A model generated the notes under the pieces. The model was given only the letters and a program-made list of their open reading frames with translations, was not told where the DNA came from and searched no databases. A DNA stretch of 64,000 nt from Cenococcum geophilum 1.58 (lineage: Eukaryota > Ascomycota > Dothideomycetes > Gloniales > Gloniaceae), in contig KV748195.1 in the NCBI GenBank assembly GCA_001692895.1, positions 2,356,001-2,420,000 of the forward strand. The letters are read 5' to 3'. Positions 35,770-48,000 of this stretch are shown here, piece by piece. The first letter of the stretch is position 1. Every line of letters starts with the position of its first letter. Both the position numbers and the translations under genes were made by a program.

Positions 35770-37524
35770 ATGGATTCTTACAGCAAAGGAATATTAAAAA
35801 CGGTAAACTCGGATCTGTCTAGTAATGGTAAGTGCATTGACCAATTTCTCATGTTGACTAAGGCCGAGCATTGTACAGGATCATTTCCAGAGAATGATTT
35901 AACACCAATACCGTCGGGACACATCACAAGTAAGGTAGAAGTTGACCATAGCTTTATCAAACTACTCCTTCCTGGATTGTTGAGGTGTACCGTTAGCGGA
36001 CTGCTCATCGCCGGATTTTACATCTCTGTGTGGAATTCCAAAGACCAGGTGGTCAGTCCGAAGACGAAGGCTCAATTTGATGCTATTACGGTCGCATTGA
36101 GTATTGCCTTTGGCCTAAATATTGTCAGTAGCCTCAAGGCAATTGTGCTGGACCTACGATGGTGGATTCTGAGCATTGAAAGGAGATCGTTACGAGAGGT
36201 ACGTTTCATGTCGCAAGACATACATGCGCCAAATATTCTTGTCACTCACTGCCCTCCACTAGGTTAATATTATTTTGCACTGCGACAGCATGTCAGAGCT
36301 CTTAAAACTAGTGTATGTTGCGCCTCGACGAAGTACAGTATTTGCCTGTCTAATCTGGCTGTCTCTAAATCTCGTTAGTATCTTCTATTCACATGGATAT
36401 TTTTCCATTCTAACTTAATTTAGCTCGCCCAAACCGGTATTTCAGTATTGGGTCTCACTTTCTCCGCAAACCCAGGAGTTGGGGACGTCTACCGAATGCC
36501 GGGTCTGAACAATGTTTCAGTCCCTAACATGACTCATTTTGCGCCTACCGTCGGACGTTTTACAGACTACTTTTTAGTCGAGTCATTTGGCGCGCATATA
36601 CTTGGAGATATTGGAAGCAGTTACAACTTTTCGTTGCTCCCAAACCATTCTCTCGTTGGTATGCCATGGGCCTCCAATCCTGCTGCGTTTTGGAACGTAA
36701 CCAATCATTGGGAGTACATTTTTCTCGATTCGGCGCCTTCAGTCGGAACTTCCGGTCCTAACGTTCTTTCCATCTATTCGAATCGCACTGTCACTTCAAG
36801 AGGAACTTGCGATGTACCTCCCTTCAACGTCAGCATCAACGGCAGTTTAGCGACGATCCATCCCCTTAACGGAAAGCAAAATGCGACTTTTCCAACACTA
36901 GCCTTAGGTTTCGAATCGATCTACTATCTCACCACCCCACTCCTAGACCACCAAAACAGCACTGGTGCCTGTGGTCTAGGGTGCAGTAACGTCAAGGTCC
37001 TTGAGCCGGCCGCGGGTCCCCCAGCTCCTGGGTCCTTCGTCTCAGACGCAGGATATTATTACTACGACTGCAACATCACTGTTACGTCAACAACTACAGA
37101 TCTATCGCCACATAATGCGGCCGTGGCGGCGCAAGCCATCGCGCTATCCGGGCAAGCGCATTCGGAACTGGCATCTACGAATGAGCCATACAATGAATAT
37201 ATTCCGTACGCTTTCGGCCTCCCATTCGGGGAAGCTCAGAACAATAGCGCTACTGGGATGGCGAACCTTCTCTCACGCTTCGCAATTGGGGTGATCGCTG
37301 CTGCGGCACAGACCAACCCTCCAATGATTGTCCAAGGTGGCCAACCGGCACAAGGTATTAGACTGAAACTGGGCTCTCCTTTGGTCTTCAATCTTATTCT
37401 TGGCCTTACGGGAGGGATCCAATTGGTTTTAGTCATTATCACGGCTGCTGTAGTCAGTAGACTCAAGATCCCCAAGGATATTCTCTGGTCACGTGAGGAG
37501 ATACGTAGGCGTTTTGTCTTATGA
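35770..37524 (+). CDS. four-helix membrane glycoprotein, uncharacterised fungal family
   Basis: Three exons: 35,770-36,198, 36,263-36,373 and 36,424-37,524, giving 546 residues. Intron 1 is 64 nt (GTACGT...CTAG) and intron 2 is 50 nt (GTTAGT, CTAAC branch, TTTAG). Both are phase 0, and splicing yields continuous hydrophobic segments. Membrane helices lie near residues 65-88, 105-127, 168-192 and 503-530. The 300-residue loop between helices 3 and 4 has at least ten N-glycosylation sequons (NVSV, NMTH, NFSL, NVTN, NRTV, NATF, NITV) and paired Cys, so it should face the exterior. A DLRWW motif follows helix 2. This architecture recurs in uncharacterised ascomycete membrane proteins. Function unknown. 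Start chosen at the first in-frame ATG. No RIP-type lesions. Confidence 0.8.
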
Positions 37525-37737
37525 TTTCTGAAGCCTGGGACTGTACGATATTGTAGGTTTTGTACACGCAACGAATGACATGAGCAATGAGTTATGAATT
37601 TGATGAGGATTATCCGATACTTTAGCATAGTGATTATAGCTGAGAAACGAATGTGTGCTAGATAATCCACCGGCTATCGACAACAGAAAACATTAAATTG
37701 ACCGCCCTTTCCAAATTTGTGGTCAAGGTGATTACCC

Positions 37738-38156
37738 TCAAATCTCACAGCAGACGAAATCGTATCCACCAGGGCATACAGGGTCTACAGCATTGCCATC
37801 ATTAGCTTCAAACCCAAAAACTCCTTATTATAACATATATAAAAAAGGCTTCACCTACCCGAAAGAATAGTACCATACCACGGACTACCCGAGCATTCAT
37901 CACTCCATGTGCACAGCGTATCTGTGCTATACCCCGGGCAATTATTAAGAATAGAGCAGCACTGCACATCATTAGGCGTGCCCGGACAGGTGTAAGCGCC
38001 AGGGACGCCGGGGTCACTGCTACCGCCGTAGTTAGCGCATTCAGAGGTCGAGATGCAGATGCCATTAGGATCGCCGCCGTTGGAGCAGGGGCCATTGACG
38101 CTGGCTTGAGTGAGAGTCGTGAGGGCGAGGAAGGCCAGGTGGTGGAGGAGCTGCAT
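37738..38156 (-). CDS. cysteine-rich secreted protein, 114 residues, two CPG..CC modules
   Basis: Exon 1 runs 38,156-37,859, intron 37,858-37,785 (74 nt; GTAGGT donor, GCTAAT branch, TGTAG acceptor), exon 2 37,784-37,738. Residues 1-18 form a signal peptide (MQLLHHLAFLALTTLTQA). The mature part has 12 Cys in two related modules: C34-x5-C40-x16-C57-x8-CC(66,67) and C82-x5-C88-x14-C103-x7-CC(111,112). Each ends in a CPG..(D/F)V.CC motif. Similar modules occur in secreted fungal hydrolases and stand-alone secreted proteins, so an extracellular role is inferred, with no catalytic domain visible. The CTAAT branch point decided the acceptor. An in-frame upstream ATG at 38,351 is disfavoured because the signal peptide would be internal. 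Confidence 0.7.
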
Positions 38157-38378
38157 GGTCGCTGAGTTAAATCTGGTATTGGAGAATTGGTTGTCGGTGG
38201 TGGTGTTGTACTGGATGAGAGGCAGTGCAGGCCTTCTTATAGAGTTTGGGACGCTCATTTTGGCTATGCATGTGGGCTTCTCCGGAATTAGTAGCAGCTT
38301 ATTGGAGGCATCTTGGCTAAAGACGTATTGGTCGGGCTCCATTTCGCTCACAACGGTGTGAGCTAGTGAGACTGATTA

Positions 38379-38715
38379 CAGGCAAAACTCCTTGGTACGA
38401 TATGGGTTTTGGTGCCAAATATATCGTAACACCAATGGTGTTGTTATATCAAGAGTCACGTGTAGGGTGAATAAGCAGTAAAACTTCAATAAAAAGTGGA
38501 TCTTAAAGTCTAAAGGGTATAGATTTCCTCTTTATGGGCCAGACATTACCCCTTCTCATACAACCAGTTATAACGATATTGGTGGTAGAGCTTAACGATA
38601 TCGTCAAAAGTCAGATTATCGTTAGTTACACCAAAAAAGGCTTGATCATGGCGTGTAGATCGCAATACCAAGTATATCGTTATATACCCGGTATCGTATT
38701 AAGGAGTTTTGCCTG
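38379..38715. mobile_element. MITE, 337 bp, TA target duplication
   Basis: Inverted ends CAGGCAAAACTCCTT..TACGATA and their inverse TATCGTA..AAGGAGTTTTGCCTG, flanked on both sides by TA (38,377-38,378 and 38,716-38,717). A TA duplication with CAG-type ends indicates a Tc1/mariner-type MITE. Further ATATCGTTA/TAACGATAT motifs inside form subterminal inverted repeats. No coding capacity. Confidence 0.8.
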
Positions 38716-39087
38716 TACAAGAAAAAGTGAAGATTCGAGACATGCCAAAACAACGAAAGACGAGAGACACGAGAAATGCGAATACAACACGATTTACGGA
38801 GTAATAAATTTACTTCGTAATAGGCAGGCACGCTTCAAGTCCAACCGTAACTGCCAGACCGGTGTCTTAGAGTTATACTACTGGGAGTGATCTGCCTGGA
38901 GTATTCAAAATAGGCAGTCCCTGAAGCTAAAGTGCGTGCATGGGGCTGAATTCGGAGTGAGCTGTCAACTAGCATGCAGGATGCGAAACATGAGGATGGA
39001 AGCGCGAACGTTGATCTGCAATTTATGACATAACTGGCATCCAATTAGGGCTCTTTCAACAAGATTTCGGCAACCTGCATGCACACC
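38716..39087. other. intergenic between MITE and LTR pair
   Basis: Normal composition, no gene recognised. It is the last unmutated flank before the large RIP block. Confidence 0.45.
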
Positions 39088-39288
39088 TGTCGACCTGAAT
39101 CGGAGTTCCTTACCACCATCGTACTACTGTCTGACGGCCTAGAACGAACTATGTCTTAGATGTCTCTCAACTTATGACTAAATGTCTCATCGAATATCTC
39201 ATTACCTATTTCTATTACCTATTTTGACTCAGTTGTCTAGACCTACCTGATGTATATAAAGAGCTTCTAGGGCCCTCTTTAATAGACA
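39088..39288 (+). repeat. copia LTR, inverted relative to 8,372-8,581
   Basis: TGTCGACC...TAGACA, 201 bp, with a TGTATATAAAGAGC promoter-like box at about 39,250. It is nearly unmutated compared with the left copy. Homology continues a few bases (GAGT) past the CA end before another LTR interrupts it, so it may be a solo LTR or a truncated 5' LTR. Confidence 0.75.
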
Positions 39289-39291
39289 GAG

Positions 39292-39471
39292 TGTTGAATT
39301 GAGGTTATGGAGCTAAAACTCTATGTATTGCTTATTTTCTGTATAGGTGGTTGAAGAGATTCCAAGGAACTTCGACCGCCGGTCGAAGTTGTCTGATTGG
39401 TCAGATTCCTGCCAAGAGGTTTCTCCCATAAGTCTCATCACGTGATATCGTTGCGGGCTTGTTTTCCAACA
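39292..39471 (+). repeat. candidate second LTR, TGTTG...CAACA
   Basis: A 180-bp segment with 5-bp inverted ends (TGTTG/CAACA), starting directly after CAGAG (39,287-39,291). A perfect hairpin CTTCGACC-GCC-GGTCGAAG lies at its centre. CAGAG is the boundary of the neighbouring LTR homology, which suggests insertion into the older element. No matching 3' LTR was found, so this rests on termini and context. Confidence 0.45.
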
Positions 39472-42190
39472 CCCTCCCTTAAGGTCAGTTAACGATACCG
39501 CTATATACACTATATATAGCGGCATAAGATTACTTAATAATAGTTGCTAAAGCTCCTCTAAGGTAGAAAAAGTATCTAATAAGAAGTTACGCCCCCCTAG
39601 TATTTAGAGACAGCGTCTACTTTATAAAATATTTCTTAAATTTTAGTAATATCTCCCTATAGGTGTTTTATATTACCTATAGAGCTTTAAAGGCCTTATA
39701 GCCTTACCCTATATCTCTTCTAAAGTATATTTATCCTTCCTATTAGTATAGGCCCTCCCTAATATTATGCCGTTAGATTTAGGTAGTAGGTTAGTAGATT
39801 AAGGTTAAGTTCTATCGCTTATTTTAAGGCCTTAAGACGTTATTTAGCGCACTTTCTAAAGATCTATTAGTTATATACTAATTTCCTAATAAGGCCTAGT
39901 GTAGTTAATTAAGTTTCTGCACTATTTAAAGGTATTTAAGGAAGGCGTAGAACTAAGAACCTATAAAAGGCTTAGTAAGGCTATTGGCCGCTATATTAAT
40001 TAAAGTAATATATATAAGTTAATCCTATTACTATTTATCTTATCTCTTATATAGTAAAAAATAAGATGGAGACTATGTATTAGGAAATGAAGGTTCCTTT
40101 ATAGGTAAGGCGCGCTCGCTTCTTTACCCTAGTTTGGCCAAGACCTAACCTTAACTTCAACCATAAAAGGCCTTCTTTCTTGCTGCTTTTGCCCTCATGC
40201 TCTATCTCCTCTTTTCTTTTTTACTACCGTGCTACCTTAGACTCTAGCTGTTAGCCGTAAGGCATTTTCTATCCCCTTAGCGTCTATATAGGTGCTCTGC
40301 CCGCCTTCCCTAATCTCTATATATTTTATACTAACGATTACCCAGCGCTGTAAGTCTTCGGCCCTTTCTATGGGATACATTTATACTCTCTCCTAGTGTT
40401 AATGTATACTTCGGTCTTACCGTATTCCTCCTTTCTTCTCTCCTCTTTCCTCTCCTCCTTCCTACGTCCCCTACCGATTAGTGCACCGGAATAACATTTC
40501 TGTTTATCCTCTTCTTTACCTCCGCCTCTAGTAGTGTCTTAGACGTAACTATAATATGCAACTTAATCCCTATCGGAATAGCTATAAATAGCTATGCTGA
40601 GAACCGCCTAGCAATAGATTATATGGGTTATAGCTACTATAAGCTGCGGGACGCGTTAGGTAGTGTTATATTACAGCATTATAATAAAGGCGAAGCCGGA
40701 CGCCGAAGTAAGTCCTTAGCAAAACTATAGGCTAATACTAGTTACTTAGCTTAGTTAAAGCTACGCCGCTAAAAGCTGGAAACCCTCGCCCTCCCTAGCG
40801 CCTTTTTAACCTAAACTTAGACCTTACTCTTCCCTAATAATTAGAGGATTGCATTGCAATTAGAGAAGCCGCTAGGCTTTAGTCTAATCTAGCCCCCTAT
40901 TTAGCTAAGGAGGTATAGGTTATATAGAAATATCCTTTATATAAACCTAAGACTTATAAGGCGGAATTTAAGGGTAAACGGCCCATTTAGTAGCATAGCC
41001 TAGCTTCTAGTAAAGCTAGTATTATAATCTTGCTTTTAGCTAATAAATACTAGAGAAAAATTTGCGTATTTAATCTCCTAACGGAGACGGACTTTATGCG
41101 GTGGCTGCATCAGCTAAAAGGGCGCAGTGAGATAGATATAGGCGTAATTGCCTAATCTACTCGCGCTATCTACCCCCTTATATTGTTTATAATATCTAGC
41201 TATAGGCAAGGGTAAAAGCAAGGCTTTTACGTATATTTAGAAGGTTAAGTAGTAGCTATAGGCTTTATAAAGTGTAACTAAGGAAGTTCCTCGGATCCAG
41301 GGGAGAGATTTAAGGATGCCCTTATTACTTAGAGTGTCCTTTAATGCTTATAGCGGAATTATAGCACGCCCCCTACCTGTCTAACCCTAGGAACTATAGT
41401 CTCGCAAAGGATCTAGTATAAAAGATCTAGTTTACTAGCATAATCGGGTTAAAAAACGGATATATTAGCGCTAGCTCTAACTCTAAGAAATAAGGGTAGA
41501 GGTACTTTGCCACTAACCTCCTTAATAAGGAGGCTTAGTGCGATACCCCTATTAGAGGCTAAATATGCTAGCTTAATTAGTTGGGTCTTAATCGCAGTTT
41601 CCTAATAGGCGTTAATCTTATAATAGAGTTTAAGCCCGTGTAAACCTTTATAGGTTATAAATAGTAATTACTAACGGAGCGTAGATTATATGTTTTAATT
41701 CGCTATTAAGCTAGTAGGGTTATTTTAGTATAGATGCTACGGATATAAGCTAGTGGCAAAAAGGGGACTAGCGTAGACTTAAAAGCCTAGCGTGATCCGT
41801 CCTTTAGGGCTATTAGAAAGGCATAAGGTAATAATAACTCTAATAACAATAGTAGTAGTAATAGTGGCATCTTCTTAACCCCTTCATTTTTATTTAGAAA
41901 TTTTACTTAATAATATTAATTTCTATACCACACTCCCTAAAAAACTAAGGACTTCTTAATATTATATAATTACAGCTTTTAAGGCAAATATAAGCAACAT
42001 ACCTAAAAAGAGAAGGATAAAAAAGGGGAGAGTACCTCGCTTCCCTCCAATAGATAATCCTATAAGATATTTAGGCTAGTTACGCGAAGGCAAGTTATTC
42101 TATATTACCTTTTTTAAGTATTCTACCTAATAAGGCACCCGTAAATTCTGAGGCTTTTAATAAGTATAAAGATATTTATAAGAATATAAG
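39472..42190. other. RIP-degraded block, identity not resolved
   Basis: An unusual hairpin CCGCTATATA/TATATAGCGG sits at about 39,500-39,524. Beyond it the sequence becomes AT-rich with stops throughout. A few coherent stretches exist, for example LLTETDFMRWLHQLKGR near 41,090, but no family was recognised. It may be the interior of the element started by the LTR at 39,292. Confidence 0.4.
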
Positions 42191-43430
42191 TAACAGCTAA
42201 GACGCTAGAGGAAGGAATTAAGGTAATTTAGTAATTATCCCCTCCTTCTCCTAATAACTATAAATATGTCTAACGGTTAGCAGCAAATCTAATATTTATT
42301 AAAGATAATACAGCTAACCTAGACTTAAAACCTAAAGCTAAAGGCGATAGAGTTAGTAATACTAGTAATAAAGCTAATAAAGTCGGCGATTAACTAGCGC
42401 CTCATAGGTTAGGTATATACTTCCCCCCTATATAACGGCCTTGCTTAATAATTATTAGGTAGCGGAAATGACTGCAGCAATGAGGATAATAAGGATAAGG
42501 AGTTACCTTCTTTAGAGGAGCTAGAAGATCTCTTTAGCGCATCTACGTATAACCGTCTTAAACTTATAGTAGAAGACGTTAATAAAATAGATAGCCTAGC
42601 TAAGGGAATTAATATTATAACTATCCCCTAGGCTATACGAAATTTAGAGACCCATATAGTAGCTAACTAAGACTCCTTAATAGCCAATAATACAGATAAT
42701 ATTGGTAAGTTATAGATATTAAAAATATCGTTCCTATAACCTAATAACCATGATATATAGATAATCCGCTTATTAGGAAGGAGGGTAATTATAAAAAAGG
42801 GAATATAGGAGGCGAATTATCCTTTATACTAAGGAAGCGGAAGCTTAAGTAGGATGACGTTATTAATTATAATTCTAATAACCCTGCTAAAGAGAGTAGC
42901 GGGGGTAGCAAGGGCGGTAAGGGTGGTAATAGTCTACGTCCCTAAAAGCAATAAAGGCCGCCCGCCTATTGCAATAACTTATCTTCTAGCCCCCCTACCC
43001 CTCCTATCCCTAACCTTAACTCTTAATACCTACAAGCTAACTAGTAAGCGGTATCTACTCTACAGCCCGCTAGCCTTTCGCTTTAGGAGCCTACCCTTCT
43101 CTATAGTATTAAACCGTTGTATAGTAAGGCTAGTAATTATACTTACAATAAGGATAAAGATAGTAATAGTGGTGGCGTCGCTAATAACTAAAGCGACGTT
43201 TTAAACCCAGAGCCTACTGTAAAGCGTTATACCCGGACTAAAAAAAACAAAATTAATAAAATAAGCTTGGATAATAAATGGGAGATTAACGATATTCTAG
43301 GGGAAAGAATAACTAAGTTAGGGCGCAAATATAAGGTGGCTTAGAAGTCTACCTAGGTTTATAAGAGCGGGCTTTTAAATTCTAAAGATGCCCTTAAGTC
43401 TTACTAAAGACGCGTTTGGTAAGCTAAAGC
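42190..43430 (+). pseudogene. chromodomain-protein remnant
   Basis: The plus strand at about 43,260-43,420 encodes a chromodomain: NKWEINDILGERITK, GRKYKVA, then K.TW.YKSGL...DALKSY, with W-to-stop changes. Upstream is an acidic segment (ELPSLEELEDLFSAS, near 42,510) and a Ser/Gly/Asn/Pro-rich linker. Chromodomains bind methylated histone tails. Because the domain sits at the C terminus after a disordered region and no RT or integrase was seen nearby, this may be a host-type gene or an unrecognised transposon ORF. Confidence 0.55.
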
Positions 43431-44259
43431 CAGATTATTATAGGTGCACTCTTTTTCCAAAGTTATAAAAGTAAAGGATAGGGTTACTATATAGAAGAGA
43501 CGGGGCTAGCAGCTTGGGCGTATTTTTATATTTTAGCTAGTTTTACGGAAATAGAAAGCTGGGGTTTATATTTAGTAGTCTAATTATTTAGGTGCATTTT
43601 CTTAAGGCAGTGTTACTGTATGCAGCCGTTTTTATCTAAATTTCGCTACTAACTTATCTGTGTTATGTATATCTAATTAAAACGGAGCCTTATAAGTTGT
43701 GAGACTTATTATATTACTAGGTATTATAGTACCTATTTGTTTATATTACGAATCCTCTCTTTTACCATTAATATACTTAAAAGAATTCGTTAAATTATAA
43801 ACTTCTCTATACTTAAGATATACCAATTTACTAAGATTACTGTTTAATATAAAAAGTGCTAGAAGAGACTAAGACATTCCTTAAAGATAAATCGTATCGT
43901 CCCTTGCCCTAGCGCTATTATATAAGGTAGGCAAGCGTATTTTAACCTAATACCTATAATATAAAGTACGGCGTAGTTTAAGAGCTCGCTAGTAACCGGA
44001 GATTATCTAGTATATCCTAAATAAAGGATGGTTAGTATATTATACTATATATAAGGATAGTAAGACTAATAGACTTATAAAGCATAAAACTTACCTTTAT
44101 TAACGCTAATAACGCCTAAGAAATGGGTAAAGTATAAATCTAAATAGAGAAGCCTTTAGATTTTTAAGCTAAAGACAAGATTTTATAAACGTTAAAAGGA
44201 AAGCTTTAAGAGTATAGAGGAAATGCCGCGGCACTATTACTAGGGGTGGTTCCCATAAA
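43431..44259. other. RIP-degraded sequence, nothing recognised
   Basis: AT-rich spacer between the chromodomain and the kinase remnants. Stops in all frames, no repeat structure seen. Confidence 0.4.
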
Positions 44260-45060
44260 CCTACAAATAAGTTTAGATAGTTAAAACTCCTAGTTTTATA
44301 ACATACCTTACTTATCTATTTCTTTAATAACACCATTTATGTGGTTATATTTGCCGTTTTAATAGCCTCTAATAATAACTCTAAACGCCCCTAGGGACTT
44401 TAATTCGGGAAATATTCCTTATTTATAACGATCCTCTATATCGTTATTAGAAAGTTTATAAAAGGTAATATAATATATTAAGATATAATAATAAGCCGAT
44501 CTAAAGGCAAAAATTTCGTTCTTCTAAGGCGTACTTAGATACAGAGGTTGGGCTTAAATTAAATATAAAGCGAGAAGAGGAGATCTATTAATTAATAAAC
44601 TAGTAAAGTCGATTAGCTTTGCGTTTAAATATTTATTTAAGAGAATATTATAGTATAAAATATCACTATATATAATACCTCTAGAGTAAATATATTTAAA
44701 AACGTCTGCAAGCTATAAAATCTAACGCATTTATAAAGTTTAATTAATATTATTACTTTTATCCTAAAGAAACTTGTAGAGCTGGCCGTTTAAAGCGTAT
44801 TCTAGATATATTACTATACGGTTATCCTTCTAGAAAAGTTCGCTGCTATAGTATTGCAAAAGTCTATTATATTAACCAAGTCTCTTATAGATCTCCTTTT
44901 CGACTTTAATAAGGCGTTAAGAATTCGCGTTATTTAGAGCTTTAATAACCTTGTTTTAAAGTTCGTTGCGATATACAGTGCCCGAAATTCCCTAGCTAAT
45001 AAGATTCTTACAACTACAGCTAGGGGGTGGCACTACGATAAGGTCTATAGTGTTAAAATA
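44260..45060 (-). pseudogene. Ser/Thr protein-kinase remnant
   Basis: The minus strand shows the kinase subdomains in order. A glycine loop GISGTVYR (near 44,980) and catalytic-lysine motif NKVIKAL come first, then a helix-C-like EKEIYKRLG and hinge VIYLEYALNG. The catalytic loop is YSDILYYNILL near 44,650 (HRD-type His changed to Tyr), followed by the metal-binding DFTS near 44,610. The C-lobe has SAYYYIL and a PELKSLGAF segment. It resembles small fungal kinases with an HSDIS-type loop. Stops and His-to-Tyr or Gln-to-stop changes show RIP. About 260 residues can be followed, nearly a full catalytic domain. Confidence 0.8.
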
Positions 45061-48000
45061 GTAAGGGCTTTAAAGGGGCGGCAAAATCCTAGTGTTTAGC
45101 TAACTAATCTATTATTTACCCTAGATTTTAGACGCTATTCTTAGATAGGATTAGTATTTATAGCAAATACACTAACCCTATATTATCCGGATCCGGTTAG
45201 CGTAAACGGCAATATATTTTCTCTAGCGTTTGTTATTTACGCTAGTTTAGTTATAAGCTAGCTATAAAGAACGCAAGGTTAAAACTATATTTATAACCTA
45301 GCCAGCTAATTTAAATTATATAATATAGCTAAAATATAGCTGCGCTAACACTGGAAGTAATAGGGCCTTTTCTATTATATAGGCACTAGAATTACGGGAA
45401 TCTCTAAAAGGTAAAACTAAAGCCACCCTATATTAACTAATTCCGTAAGGCTTAGCTAGATATTAGTCCTACTAGTAATAAAATTTTACAGACGCTTAAA
45501 GTGCTAGGGGAGTACTCTTAAAGCTGGCGTATAACTTATCTTTGATTAACCGTGCCTTAATAGATATAAGGAGATAGTGCGCAGCCTATTATGTTTACGG
45601 TATTTATCTAAAAAGTGTCTTCGCGTAGAAATAAAAGGTAAAAATCTTATTACGAATTTGCTTTAATTAATATTTAGAAGTAAAATAAGGGGACTGGATT
45701 AGACTAAATGAAAATAGGAATAGGGCGGGATATAGCCTATTTTGGCCTAACCCCCTTTTAGCTAAAAGAGATCCTTTAATTTAAGCCAATTGCTAATGTA
45801 CCTAATGTTAGAGATATTTAATAAATGGTGCACTAAATAAGGCTAAGGCTTTTGCCTTTTGCCTTTACTCTTCTAAAGATATATAATTAGTTACCTGCTT
45901 ATACTGCCTACTTCTATATAGAACTTATTTATTGCCTTATACTTCTTAATATACTACTTTATTAGTATTATAATGTTTTATACTTACGTTCTATATATAT
46001 TTCTCTACTTAAATGGCACTACTACTATTCCTCTTATTAGGAGTACCTTATTGTTTAAATACTTCTCTACTTTATTTTATTCTAAGTTACTATTAGTGTT
46101 TTTATTTAGTTCTATCTAGCGGACTAGGAGCTTTAACCGCCCTAGATCCCCTTCCGGCCAATAGGTTAGTTGTTAGCATTTTCGCTATAGACTATACTAA
46201 GTTTTAAGGTTCGTGCTGCCACCCTATAAGAAAATCACTAAGAAGAATTAGATTTTAGCCCTATAGCGGCTATATAGACGGCTTTTAAAGGTCAGCCGGC
46301 CGATCTTTTACCTTATACCCGCCTCGGCTAATATAATTATTATTTTTATTCTAAGCTAGCGGCGCCTTACTATCCTAGCTAAAATCGCACTACTAGTTAG
46401 GATATATCTTAATAGCACTAGGAAGTTTCCTAATATATATACTTTTTATTTTAGTTTTAATCTTTCTAATTTACGAGGTACTATGCCTATAAGAGCTAGA
46501 AAAGCCCTTCTATATTAAAGTAATACAATTTCTTAAAAGGATAGACTTATAGGGAGCCTTATACACTATAATTATTAAAATTATCGCAGCGGTAGCAAGT
46601 ATAATTCTCCTATTAGTGGATAGCGTATACTTATTTCTTTTAGTAAGTAAGTCTTTTAGCTTTTTAAGATATCTCCCTAATTTAAGCAGGGAGAGTATAT
46701 TATAGTCTATATTATAATCAGTGCAAGAGTTTCTATATAAGCCTAGAAGTATTATAGACGAGAAGAAGTATTAAGGCAATTGGGCGCAGAGGGTCTAGTA
46801 AGGATAGATTTAGCGTAAAAGGTAACTAAAGTATAGCTATCCGAGGGAGTTATTTATTTTTAGTGTTAAAGCTATAATTAATTTTTTTAGTTTTCCATTC
46901 CCTTTAACTAGACTCCCTTTAGGGATTAAGTCTAGTAGCGATCTTAAACCCAACCTTTAGTATATTTAATACCCAAATTGTAATTAGGATAGTCCTAAAC
47001 TAGCTATATATAGGCGCTTATTACCTACTAGTTCGCCTTATTAAATAAGGGTTAACTACGAATATCTATAAAAAGGTTAGAAGGGCTAAGTAAAAGCTAT
47101 TATTTATAGACGGTAAGCAAAAGCCACTTATATTAACTAATACTAATATTATAGGCTAGGGCGAGCCGCATTTAACAGTCCGGCGCTTAACCCTTAGCCA
47201 TTAGGCACGTAATATCCACCCTACTAAAAGCTAAAGGGGAAGCCATTATAAGTTAGGTATTAACGTTTATAGCTAGCATTACTTTAAATAAGGCCTATTT
47301 CGCCTTCTCGCGCTATACACTTCTACTTATATATTCTTTTAAATATTATATACACTTTATAGTTTGCTATATAGCACATAGGCCCTTTTTATTTTAATTA
47401 ACTTTTTCAGCTTTATATAAACAGCCCCTCTTTTCTAAAATCTTATCAGCCTAATAATACCTCCAAAACATTAAGGTAAGTTATATATAAGCAACTTTCT
47501 ATCCTTATAGCAATTATATAGTTACTTATCCTATAGGCAGCACTTTTAGTAAGTATATATATGTTCTCGCCTTTTTCTTCCTAAAAGATATCCTTAACTA
47601 AGCCCTCCCCTTAATAAAAGACACATTCTTATATATAAACACTTCTTCCCCTTAACTAGGCCCTATAATTACCACCTTAAGACACTACTATAGGATTTTA
47701 CTAAGCGCGCGCTAAGAGACCTACCCCCTTATTAAATTTTATACGCTATTAATAAAGGCCCCAATCTAATTTTAGACGGCCTTTATATAATAGGGTATTG
47801 TTTTTTAAATATATATTATCCTACCTTACGCTAGACTATATAAAGGCCCTAATTATAGCTAGGGCGAGTTAGATAACGTTAGTTAATAATATCGCGTAAG
47901 ATAATTAAAAGCTTAAGGAGAAGGCTATATAATTAGTAAGATAATTATAGGGCTTATAGGAATATATTTTTGCTAAATACTATCTAGTCTAGAGTAGATC

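Noticed and set aside
38534..38890. 118-codon open frame
   Set aside because: It starts inside the 337-bp MITE and reads through its inverted repeat; no domain or coding bias.
42854..43204. 116-codon hydrophobic open frame
   Set aside because: It is a wrong frame of the Ser/Asn-rich linker that leads into the chromodomain at 43,260.
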